Shown here: positions 1 through 5,428 of the stretch, piece after piece
Position numbering within the stretch: position 1 is the first letter of the stretch
How the letters are laid out: each line of letters starts with the position of its first letter
Origin: Nitrospirota bacterium
GTDB lineage: Bacteria; Nitrospirota; Thermodesulfovibrionia; UBA6902
Direction of reading: 5' to 3'
NCBI GenBank assembly: GCA_015491705.1
Contig: WFVK01000378.1
Coordinates: 1 to 5,428 of the forward strand
DNA: 5,428 bases
Program-made: the position numbers and the translations under genes
Notes under the pieces: model-generated
Seen by the model: the letters and a program-made list of their open reading frames with translations, nothing else
Databases searched by the model: none
Told to the model about the DNA's origin: nothing

Positions 1-80
1 ATCCTCATGCCCGCTGTTATGCTGATTTTTAAATATTCACACCCTGCCTTTCAGGGAGGAGCGCTGAATTGTTTAACAGA

Positions 81-109
81 TTGTTTTAAAAGGAATTTTC
101 TTGTAAAAT
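81..109 (+). promoter_or_regulatory. Candidate sigma-70-type promoter for the two-component operon
   Basis: TTGTTT at 81-86 is followed after 17 nt by TAAAAT at 104-109, which has a TG one base upstream. This is a fair but imperfect match to a housekeeping promoter, and it would give a leader of about 45 nt before the kinase ATG. The surrounding DNA is so AT-rich that chance matches are likely, and a second TTGTTT lies at 69-74. No sigma-54 element (GG, 10 nt, GC) is visible on this strand in 1-162, so the operon does not look sigma-54 dependent from this region. Confidence 0.3.
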
Positions 110-162
110 AATATAACATATGGCTGTTTCATCTGGTAAAATTATTATATATTCCAATCCTT

Positions 163-1680
163 ATGGCCTGTAAACCCGGAATAAAAGAATCAGCATTTGA
201 CAGCGGCGAACAATACCGGGAGCTTGTGGAATCCGCCCCTGTCGCCATCGGAGCGCTGAACAAAGGCAGAATCGTCTTTATCAATAAAGCAGGGACGAAA
301 CTCTTCGGCGCCGGAACACCGGACGAGGTGATTGGAAAGCCGTTGGCGGATTTTATTCACCATGCCGGCCGCGAGACCGCCGGAAAAAGATTGCAGAAAA
401 TAGAAGAAGGCTGTACAGGCATTGATACCTTTGAGACAAAACTTGTCCGTGCCAACGGGAAGACCTCCGTTGATGTCGAGATATCCGCAAGCTGCTTCAA
501 CCGTCAAAAAAAGCCTGCCGTACAGTTCACACTGCATGAAATCAGCAGGCGGAATACAGCCGTAAAAAGATCACGGAAGAGTAAAGATAAACACAAAGGC
601 CTCACAAAGGAATTTAATGTACTGCTTGACGGCATTCGCGATTACCTGATTCTCCTGTCTCCGGATCTGAAGATACTATGGGCGAACAAGGCTGCCGAGA
701 AGGTCTTCGGGAGTAATACCACCGCGGTGGCAGGGCAATACTGCTACAGCTTATGCTGCAGGACAATATCTCCATGCGAGAACTGTCCTGCTGTAAGGAG
801 TTTCCTGTCCGGCAACGAGGAAACAGCGGAGATATCGACTTCTGAAGGAAAGATATGGGATCTAAGGGCATTTCCTATTAAAGATGATTCAGGAAGGGTA
901 AAAAGCGTTATCGAACTGGGGAAAGACATTACTGAAAAGGTCAATCTGCAGGCAGGCGTCACCCGCACGAGGCACCTTGCGTCACTCGGTGAGCTTGCGG
1001 CCGGTGTAGCGCATGAGATCAATAATCCCATAAACAATATCATCAATTATGCTCAGATACTGGTCGATGAATTCAGAAAAGAAAACAGGGACGATGATGT
1101 AGCCCGGAGGATAATGAAAGACGGCGACAGGATTGCCACCATCGTCAGGAGCCTGCTTTCATTCGCCAGGATCAGAAAAGAAGAGAAGAGTTATATCTAC
1201 CTACACGAGATATTTTCGGACATGCTTTCCCTGACATCGGCCCAGATACGGAAAGACGGAATCAATCTCAAGGTTAATATTTCATCGAAATTCATCAGGA
1301 TCCCGGTTCACCCGCAGCAGATACAGCAGGTCTTTTTAAACATAATAAGCAATTCACGGTTTGCCCTGAATGAAAAATATCCCGGGACACACGAGAACAA
1401 AATACTTGAAATAACATGCGAAGAAATTTCGTTTGACAATTTTCCCTATATCCGTATCGTATTTCACGACCGCGGCACCGGTATCCCCTCCAATATCATT
1501 GACAAGGTGATAAATCCTTTTTTTTCAACCAAGCCCAACCGCGTAGGAACCGGCCTGGGGTTAAGCATAAGCCACGGCATTATCACGGAACACGGCGGCA
1601 AACTCGCAATCAACAGCGTTGAAGGCGAATTTACAAAGATAATAATAGATCTGCCGGCGAAAATGGATAATCGCGTATGA
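163..1680 (+). CDS. Cytoplasmic PAS-PAS sensor histidine kinase (NtrB-like)
   Basis: This 505-residue kinase should autophosphorylate on His284 and pass the phosphate to the regulator encoded immediately downstream. PAS 1 covers about 15-129 and a basic Lys/Arg-rich linker about 130-150. PAS 2 covers about 153-260 and holds a cysteine cluster (C194, C198, C199, C205, C208). HisKA runs about 268-340 with H-box GVAHEINNPI, and the HATPase domain about 380-500. The ATPase boxes are intact: N-box N393/N397, G1 DRGTGIP from D436, F-box NPFFSTKP at 451-458, G2 GTGLGLSIS at 462-470. No transmembrane segment or signal peptide is present, so the input is probably cytosolic. ATG 163 is preferred because the first PAS begins at about residue 15, but no Shine-Dalgarno sequence precedes it; GTG 226 has one nearby yet would cut into PAS 1. 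The cognate signal cannot be read from the sequence. Confidence 0.96.
   Translation: MACKPGIKESAFDSGEQYRELVESAPVAIGALNKGRIVFINKAGTKLFGAGTPDEVIGKPLADFIHHAGRETAGKRLQKIEEGCTGIDTFETKLVRANGKTSVDVEISASCFNRQKKPAVQFTLHEISRRNTAVKRSRKSKDKHKGLTKEFNVLLDGIRDYLILLSPDLKILWANKAAEKVFGSNTTAVAGQYCYSLCCRTISPCENCPAVRSFLSGNEETAEISTSEGKIWDLRAFPIKDDSGRVKSVIELGKDITEKVNLQAGVTRTRHLASLGELAAGVAHEINNPINNIINYAQILVDEFRKENRDDDVARRIMKDGDRIATIVRSLLSFARIRKEEKSYIYLHEIFSDMLSLTSAQIRKDGINLKVNISSKFIRIPVHPQQIQQVFLNIISNSRFALNEKYPGTHENKILEITCEEISFDNFPYIRIVFHDRGTGIPSNIIDKVINPFFSTKPNRVGTGLGLSISHGIITEHGGKLAINSVEGEFTKIIIDLPAKMDNRV
742..786 (+). other. Cysteine cluster in the kinase's second PAS domain
   Basis: Codons for C194, C198, C199, C205 and C208 lie within 45 nt, in the order C-x3-C-C-x5-C-x2-C-P. 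The end of the motif reads PCENCP, a pattern known from PAS domains of many anaerobic and deltaproteobacterial sensors. Clustered cysteines could bind an Fe-S cluster or a metal, or form disulfides. That function is inferred, and no ligand is proven by sequence. Confidence 0.6.
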
Positions 1681-3386
1681 GAGCCAGAATACTGATAATA
1701 GATGACGAAGAGGGCATACGTTTTACATTTAAAAAGTTTCTCTCAGCGGAAGGTTATGATGTAGTTACAGCCTGCAGTTTTGATGAGGCGGCGGCCTGCA
1801 TCGCTGAGACGGATTTCGATGTGATCTTTGCGGACATCATTTTAAAGGGAAAAACAGGGATTGATGTCCTGCGGCTTGTAAAGAAAAGGGGCCTCCTCTG
1901 TCCCGTAATCATGATTACGGGATATCCGAATATAGAAACCGCATCTGAAGCTGTCCGTCTGGGCGCCTTCGACTACATGCCAAAACCCATCCGCAAGGAA
2001 AACCTCCTCCACTGCATCGATATTGCACTGCAGCACAAGGCCGTCATTGTCGAAAAAGAAAAATACCGTTCCGACCTTGAGGCAATCTTCAGGAATGTCA
2101 AGGATGCAATTATCACGGTGGACAGAGACCTGTCAGTGCTCCGGTTTAATGATGCAGCAAAAAAAATCTGCGGTTTCACCCCTGACTTTGCGGGAAAGAG
2201 CTTTCGTACCCTGCCGGCAAAATGCAGGAAGAGATGTCTCAATCCACTCACAGAGACTGTCAGCAACAAACAGACGGCCGAGATAAACGGTCTTGAGTGC
2301 CGTCTTAAAAACCGCAGGGAACAGGTCGTGACATTAACGACATCCCCCCTGATAAACCAGCAGGGCGTATTCTCGGGCGCCATTATGGTGGTAAGAGATG
2401 AAACGCGTCTGACCGGCCTTGAGCGCGAGCTGAACGAACGCCATCAATTCCACGGGATAGTGGGAAAAAGCAAAAAAATGCAGGAAATTTATTCACTGAT
2501 TGAACTGCTGTCGGACGTGGAGACCACCGTCCTGATCACCGGTGAAAGCGGAACAGGCAAGGAGCTGATTGCGGAAGCGCTTCATTTCAAGGGCAACCGC
2601 AGCCATAACCAGATAGTCAAGGTAAACTGTTCCGCCCTGTCGGAAAACCTGCTTGAGAGCGAGTTGTTCGGACATGTAAGGGGATCCTTTACGGGCGCGA
2701 TCAGAAACAAGGTGGGGCGCTTTGAGATAGCGGACGGAGGGACCATATTCCTGGATGAAATCGCCGATATATCACCCAAGATACAGGTGGAACTTCTCAG
2801 GGTCCTGCAGGAGAAAGAATTTGAAAGGGTCGGCGACTCCACCACAAAAAAGGTTGATGTCCGTGTTGTCACCGCCACGAATCAGGACCTGTCTGAAAAA
2901 GTAAGGCGGGGGGAATTCCGTGAAGACCTCTACTACCGCCTGAACGTCATGAAAATAGAGCTTCCGCCGCTCAGGAAACGCCGTGAGGACATACCGCTTC
3001 TGACGGATTACTTCCTGAAAAAATTCAACAGGAAGTTCAATAAGGAAATCAGGGCGGTATCCGACGACGTAAAAAAAATATTCATGAATTATCCATGGCC
3101 GGGTAATGTCAGGGAACTGGAACATGCACTGGAGCATGCGTTTATCCTGTGCCGGCAGCCTGTAATTACCATCGACCATCTGCCCCCTGAGCTGATGAGT
3201 TTCAATGTAAAAGATATTTCCTCCCGCAATGACGGGAAGGTCAGTGACGTGCAGGCGATTATTCAGGCCCTTGAGAAGAGCGCATGGAACAAGACGAAGG
3301 CAGCCATGTTATTAGGCATAAGCCGCCGCTCCATCTACCGGAAAATCAAGGAATACAATATCGTTCAGGCCAAAACCTGCAAATAG
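1677..3386 (+). CDS. NtrC-family sigma-54 response regulator with extra PAS domain (REC-PAS-AAA+-Fis HTH)
   Basis: This 569-residue regulator should be phosphorylated at Asp53 and activate sigma-54 promoters. The receiver (about 1-120) has acidic D9/D10, D53, T81 and K103. A PAS domain covers about 130-245. The AAA+ domain (about 260-490) has Walker A GESGTGKE at 289-296, a sigma-54 contact loop GSFTGA at 336-341 (usual GAFTGA), Walker B FLDE at 358-361, arginines in REDLYYRL near 415-421 and WPGNVREL at 474-481. A Fis-type HTH spans about 522-562. The common family plan is REC-AAA+-HTH, so the internal PAS is an extra sensory module; it retains C165, C183, C187 and C208. The ATG overlaps the kinase stop as ATGA and only a weak GGA precedes it, implying translational coupling. 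Targets are unknown. Confidence 0.96.
   Translation: MRARILIIDDEEGIRFTFKKFLSAEGYDVVTACSFDEAAACIAETDFDVIFADIILKGKTGIDVLRLVKKRGLLCPVIMITGYPNIETASEAVRLGAFDYMPKPIRKENLLHCIDIALQHKAVIVEKEKYRSDLEAIFRNVKDAIITVDRDLSVLRFNDAAKKICGFTPDFAGKSFRTLPAKCRKRCLNPLTETVSNKQTAEINGLECRLKNRREQVVTLTTSPLINQQGVFSGAIMVVRDETRLTGLERELNERHQFHGIVGKSKKMQEIYSLIELLSDVETTVLITGESGTGKELIAEALHFKGNRSHNQIVKVNCSALSENLLESELFGHVRGSFTGAIRNKVGRFEIADGGTIFLDEIADISPKIQVELLRVLQEKEFERVGDSTTKKVDVRVVTATNQDLSEKVRRGEFREDLYYRLNVMKIELPPLRKRREDIPLLTDYFLKKFNRKFNKEIRAVSDDVKKIFMNYPWPGNVRELEHALEHAFILCRQPVITIDHLPPELMSFNVKDISSRNDGKVSDVQAIIQALEKSAWNKTKAAMLLGISRRSIYRKIKEYNIVQAKTCK
1901..1922. repeat. 22-bp perfect palindrome inside the receiver coding sequence
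   Basis: Eleven base pairs on each side of the centre between 1911 and 1912 are perfectly complementary; the inner 20 nt read CCCGTAATCATGATTACGGG. It encodes the P-V-I-M-I-T-G stretch around Thr81, a conserved receiver segment, so protein constraint explains part of it but not the matching third positions. It could be an intragenic binding site, a loopless cruciform, or chance. Confidence 0.75.
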
Positions 3387-3400
3387 GAATTCCGCTGAGC
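3387..3400. other. 14-nt convergent intergenic gap without a terminator
   Basis: The regulator stop (TAG, 3384-3386) and the phosphohydrolase stop (TAA on the minus strand, 3403-3401) face each other across 14 nt. No stable hairpin with a T-tract occurs in the gap or just inside either gene. The nearest inverted repeat is a 4-bp CAGG/CCTG stem at the end of the regulator gene. The two transcripts probably overlap at their 3' ends. Confidence 0.7.
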
Positions 3401-5293
3401 TTACAGCAACGTCTTTCCCTCCATTATGCCCTCACCCGACATTCCGAAGCAGTCAAGTACCGTGGGTGCTATATCCATAAGCCCTGGATGCTCCCTGTTA
3501 GTCGGAAAGTTTGTCAGCAATATACCGGGCACAATCGAAGGATCTATTATGTGATCACCGCTCCATTTCTTCAGATTGTCCTCGATTATCTCTGAAGGCG
3601 AGCCGCCTACGGCGGTCTGCCATGACACCCTGTAGCCGTCCTGAAATCCTATCACAAGATCAGGGGAATTGCCTGTCTGGGCGCCGGAATAAATATCACC
3701 GTTCTTATAGACATTCCTGACAACCGGCTGTCCATCTTCGGGGTCTCTTAATCCTGTCAGTCCGGCGATTATCCTGTCCGAGACTGCACCGGCCTCTGTC
3801 GCCGGGTCGACGATGCCGTTTTTCTCCCTGCCTCTCAGGTTAAGGTAAATGCTTCCGAATCCCAGGGCATACGCCTGGGTCTTCTTCCAGTCCACATACT
3901 GAAAAAGTCCTCCTGCATCCCTGTCATCCTTTGAGACCTGTTGCGTGAGGGTCATAAAACCGTTCTGCGCCAGCCATGAATTAATATGTACGGTCCTCCT
4001 GAAACTGGAAAACCCGTGGTCTGAAAAAACCATAAGCGCGGTACGGTCATCCACATGTTTCATCACCTCTCCGAGAATCCTGTCCATCTTCCGGTAATAC
4101 TCATCAATGACACGGCCGTACTTCTCGGCGTATGCACGGTCATAGAGGGGATGCGCCGGATCCCGGGTGGCCCAGAAAATATGCTGGATCCTGTCGGTGG
4201 AGAAAAACGCACACGCCAGAACACCTTCGCTGAATCTGTTCAGCTCATACCACAGCATCTTTTCCTGTTCATCGATAATCTCATCACACATGGTTATGAA
4301 CGCATCCTCATCGGTCCTGCCCTCTTCAACGGCCTTTGTGTCTTCAGGCATGCCGAGCGTATAAAAGTATCCGACCTTGTCAGCCAGCTCGCGTATGTAC
4401 TCGTCAGGACTGGAAATAACGAATGCGGGGTCTTTCGGGTTTATCTGCACCGGCGTCATGTAGAGTTCAAATTCAGGCCTAACCTGATTCAAATAGAATT
4501 TGACGATGGCCGTGGCACTTTTCATAAAACCCAGTTTGAAGTTCACCTCGACCCAGTCGCTCCAGCGGCCTTTATGCACCGCAAGTCTCCTGCCGTCTAT
4601 ACTCATTTCAATTCTCGAATCACCGGCAAGGGAAATGTCGAGATCTGCCTTTGCCGTATCCCTCGCCCTGAGTTTGACGACATTCGGCCCGGAAACATGC
4701 GTCCTGATTTTATCTCCTTTTACGGCTACCTTTATCACCTTCTCGGCGCCTTCCTCACTCGGGGGAATATTCCTCGTTGTATAAAATGAATATCTGCCGA
4801 GCCCGCCCTTGATATCCGGGACTCCGAGGCCTGCATACAGTTTTGCCCGGTTCTGTTTCGGCTGAAAAGTCATGGGCCATTTCAGGACAGTTGAGGGTAT
4901 GTTATTGGCGGAGGTATAATCCCAGAAGGCGTTGCCCTGCATTACAGGCAGAAACATGGCTTCACGCTTGCCGAATACATTCTTGGGATTCATCCTCAAT
5001 ATCGCCAGCTCCGGCATATAATCGCTCACCCTGCGGCCGAGAAAATCAAAAATCCCGTGATATCCGGGGTTATTTCCCGTTGCAATAGATGCCCATGCCA
5101 CCGGACTTTGAGCCGGATTACTCGTGGCCAGGGGTGTAAAACCTCCCCTGCGGCTGAGACCGGAGAAATTGGGCAGCTCGCCCTCCTTCATCAGAGAGGA
5201 CAATATGCCTGGGTCGAGCCCGTCCATGCCGAGCAGGATCACCCTGCCGAATTTTGGATCTGCAGTAATCTTTACCGAATTTTCTTTTGTCAC
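3401..5293 (-). CDS. AlkP-superfamily phosphohydrolase/phosphomutase, cytosolic
   Basis: This 630-residue protein is a two-metal phosphoester hydrolase of the type I phosphodiesterase/nucleotide pyrophosphatase group (resembling COG3379); its substrate is unknown. The expected metal ligands are all present: D24 in LGMDGLDPG, nucleophile S63 in AQSPVAW (Thr or Ser in relatives), D367 and H371 in TDRIQH, D425/H426 in FSDHGF, and H602 in REHPG before the closing DIAPTVL. The segment ATGNNPGYHGIFDF at about 71-84 is typical of this subgroup. Residues about 182-285 form an inserted region between the nucleophile and the D-x3-H motif, with alternating hydrophobic residues suggesting beta structure. 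No signal peptide or membrane helix is seen, unlike secreted alkaline phosphatases. The start is GTG, chosen because GGGAGG sits 5 nt upstream and the DNA-metal-ligand region follows shortly. It stands alone on its strand here; it is convergent with, not part of, the two-component operon. Confidence 0.94.
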   Translation of the reverse strand: MTKENSVKITADPKFGRVILLGMDGLDPGILSSLMKEGELPNFSGLSRRGGFTPLATSNPAQSPVAWASIATGNNPGYHGIFDFLGRRVSDYMPELAILRMNPKNVFGKREAMFLPVMQGNAFWDYTSANNIPSTVLKWPMTFQPKQNRAKLYAGLGVPDIKGGLGRYSFYTTRNIPPSEEGAEKVIKVAVKGDKIRTHVSGPNVVKLRARDTAKADLDISLAGDSRIEMSIDGRRLAVHKGRWSDWVEVNFKLGFMKSATAIVKFYLNQVRPEFELYMTPVQINPKDPAFVISSPDEYIRELADKVGYFYTLGMPEDTKAVEEGRTDEDAFITMCDEIIDEQEKMLWYELNRFSEGVLACAFFSTDRIQHIFWATRDPAHPLYDRAYAEKYGRVIDEYYRKMDRILGEVMKHVDDRTALMVFSDHGFSSFRRTVHINSWLAQNGFMTLTQQVSKDDRDAGGLFQYVDWKKTQAYALGFGSIYLNLRGREKNGIVDPATEAGAVSDRIIAGLTGLRDPEDGQPVVRNVYKNGDIYSGAQTGNSPDLVIGFQDGYRVSWQTAVGGSPSEIIEDNLKKWSGDHIIDPSIVPGILLTNFPTNREHPGLMDIAPTVLDCFGMSGEGIMEGKTLL

Positions 5294-5298
5294 ACTTG

Positions 5299-5304
5299 CC
5301 TCCC
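5299..5304 (-). promoter_or_regulatory. Strong ribosome binding site of the phosphohydrolase gene
   Basis: On the minus strand GGGAGG lies 5 nt before the GTG at 5293-5291. This fixes the unusual start codon; the overlapping GTG two bases upstream is followed at once by TGA in its own frame. Confidence 0.85.
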
Positions 5305-5319
5305 TTTTTGAAGTTTTGA

Positions 5320-5332
5320 TTTATAGACCTTA
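5320..5332 (-). promoter_or_regulatory. Gene-proximal TAAGGT/TATAAA box, candidate -10 region
   Basis: On the minus strand TAAGGTCTATAAA ends in a good -10 hexamer (TATAAA, 5325-5320). Transcription would start near 5313, giving a leader of about 20 nt that contains the ribosome binding site. No good -35 hexamer is found 16-18 nt upstream, so any promoter here would need an activator or would be weak. A closely similar box lies 80 bp farther upstream. Confidence 0.35.
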
Positions 5333-5357
5333 CAGTTGCATAAGAACACCAGCGGCG

Positions 5358-5396
5358 GGCAGGATAGACTGGAGCTTTACTCCAGTCTATCCTGCC
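5358..5396. repeat. 17-bp perfect-stem hairpin upstream of the phosphohydrolase gene
   Basis: Arms 5358-5374 and 5380-5396 are exact inverted copies around a 5-nt loop (CTTTA on the plus strand). In plus-strand RNA the stem extends four more pairs (5354-5357 with 5397-5400) through one C-G and three G-U pairs, and is followed by an A/T-rich TATATAA stretch. In minus-strand RNA those extra pairs become mismatches and no U-tract follows. Possible roles are a terminator for rightward transcripts, a 5'-terminal stabilising hairpin on the phosphohydrolase mRNA, or a dispersed palindromic repeat. The fold is certain on paper; the role is not. Confidence 0.7.
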
Positions 5397-5398
5397 TG

Positions 5399-5412
5399 TT
5401 TATATAACCTTA
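5399..5412 (-). promoter_or_regulatory. Distal TAAGGT/TATAAA box, candidate -10 region
   Basis: On the minus strand TAAGGTTATATAAA resembles the proximal box at 5332-5320, with one substitution-sized difference and one extra base. Its TATAAA (5404-5399) would place a start site near 5392, inside the first arm of the hairpin, so the transcript would begin with the stem-loop. The -35 position is not well matched. Confidence 0.3.
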
Positions 5413-5419
5413 AGGTTAT
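5404..5419. promoter_or_regulatory. 16-bp perfect palindrome, candidate operator
   Basis: ATAACCTTAAGGTTAT is a perfect dyad about 110 bp upstream of the phosphohydrolase start. A site of this size and symmetry suits a dimeric helix-turn-helix regulator. Its half-site TAAGGT recurs at 5332-5327. Which protein binds it, if any, cannot be told; the sigma-54 regulator in this window is one untested possibility. Confidence 0.45.
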
Positions 5420-5428
5420 CTTATAGAT

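Noticed and set aside
1..8. ATG AGG on the minus strand at the left edge as the start of a divergent gene
   Set aside because: Only two and a half codons are visible and the purine-rich stretch before it is too close to serve as a normal ribosome binding site.
42..56. CCCTG/CAGGG hairpin upstream of the kinase as a terminator of a preceding gene
   Set aside because: The stem has only 5 bp and is followed by a purine stretch, not a T-run.
1..111. Open plus-strand frame from the window edge to a TAA at 109-111, possibly the tail of an upstream gene
   Set aside because: Other frames are also open from the edge for 7-9 codons, the 36 residues show no recognisable motif, and the second half is AT-rich like intergenic DNA. 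Nothing distinguishes a real gene end from chance.
103..155. Imperfect direct repeat GTAAAAT(A/T)AT... at 103 and 136
   Set aside because: Both copies consist almost entirely of A and T in an AT-rich region, so the likeness is probably compositional.
719..730. 12-bp palindrome CCACCGCGGTGG in the kinase gene
   Set aside because: A perfect 12-bp dyad is expected about once in a window of this length by chance.
2772..3179. A 135-codon open frame on the minus strand
   Set aside because: It is antisense to the conserved AAA+ domain of the regulator and is explained as a shadow of that constrained coding sequence.
3861..3879. CCCAGG/CCTGGG inverted repeat inside the phosphohydrolase gene
   Set aside because: A 6-bp stem with a 7-nt loop inside coding sequence and no T-tract; ordinary.
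4055..4789. A 244-codon open frame on the plus strand
   Set aside because: It lies wholly antisense to the phosphohydrolase gene, whose frame carries intact catalytic motifs. The translated product has no recognisable domain and no ribosome binding site.
5337..5351. Minus-strand sigma-54-like element (TGG...TGCAA) before the phosphohydrolase
   Set aside because: GG and GC are separated by 9 nt rather than the strict 10, and the TGGTGT half departs from TGGCAC. Tempting because a sigma-54 activator is next door, but the spacing rule fails.

Overview
The window carries three intact genes. A sensor kinase (163-1680, +) and an NtrC-type response regulator (1677-3386, +) overlap by 4 nt and form a two-component operon. 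Facing them is a single AlkP-superfamily phosphohydrolase gene (3401-5293, -), whose 3' end lies only 14 nt from the regulator's stop codon. All three reading frames are complete, with no frameshift, and no tRNA, rRNA, CRISPR array or insertion sequence is visible.

Organism: clearly bacterial. A soluble NtrB-like kinase with a Cys-rich PAS domain, a REC-PAS-AAA+-Fis sigma-54 activator and a cytosolic AlkP-superfamily hydrolase of this kind are familiar from Nitrospirota and Desulfobacterota (former deltaproteobacteria), often anaerobes. Base composition is intermediate, with AT-rich intergenic stretches. This placement is an inference from protein style, not from a marker gene.

Layout: 1-162 is an AT-rich upstream region with one candidate promoter and no supportable gene. 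163-3386 encodes a cytoplasmic phosphorelay: the kinase (PAS-PAS-HisKA-HATPase, phospho-acceptor His284) should phosphorylate Asp53 of the regulator. The regulator has everything needed to activate sigma-54 RNA polymerase and bind DNA through a Fis-type helix-turn-helix. Neither protein has a membrane segment, so the signal is probably intracellular. The kinase's second PAS domain has a dense cysteine cluster, and the regulator's own PAS domain has what looks like a partly eroded version of it, which points to a redox, metal or Fe-S input. 3387-3400 is a very short convergent gap with no terminator.

5294-5428 is the phosphohydrolase leader and the most structured non-coding DNA here. Reading toward the gene it holds a 16-bp perfect palindrome, a 17-bp perfect-stem hairpin, a second copy of a TAAGGT/TATAAA box, a strong Shine-Dalgarno sequence and a GTG start. 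Nothing in the sequence shows that the two-component pair controls the phosphohydrolase, though the upstream palindrome is a testable operator candidate. I found no clearly new multi-gene system. The most interesting points are the paired Cys-containing PAS domains, the leader architecture of the phosphohydrolase gene and a 22-bp palindrome inside the regulator's receiver-domain coding sequence.
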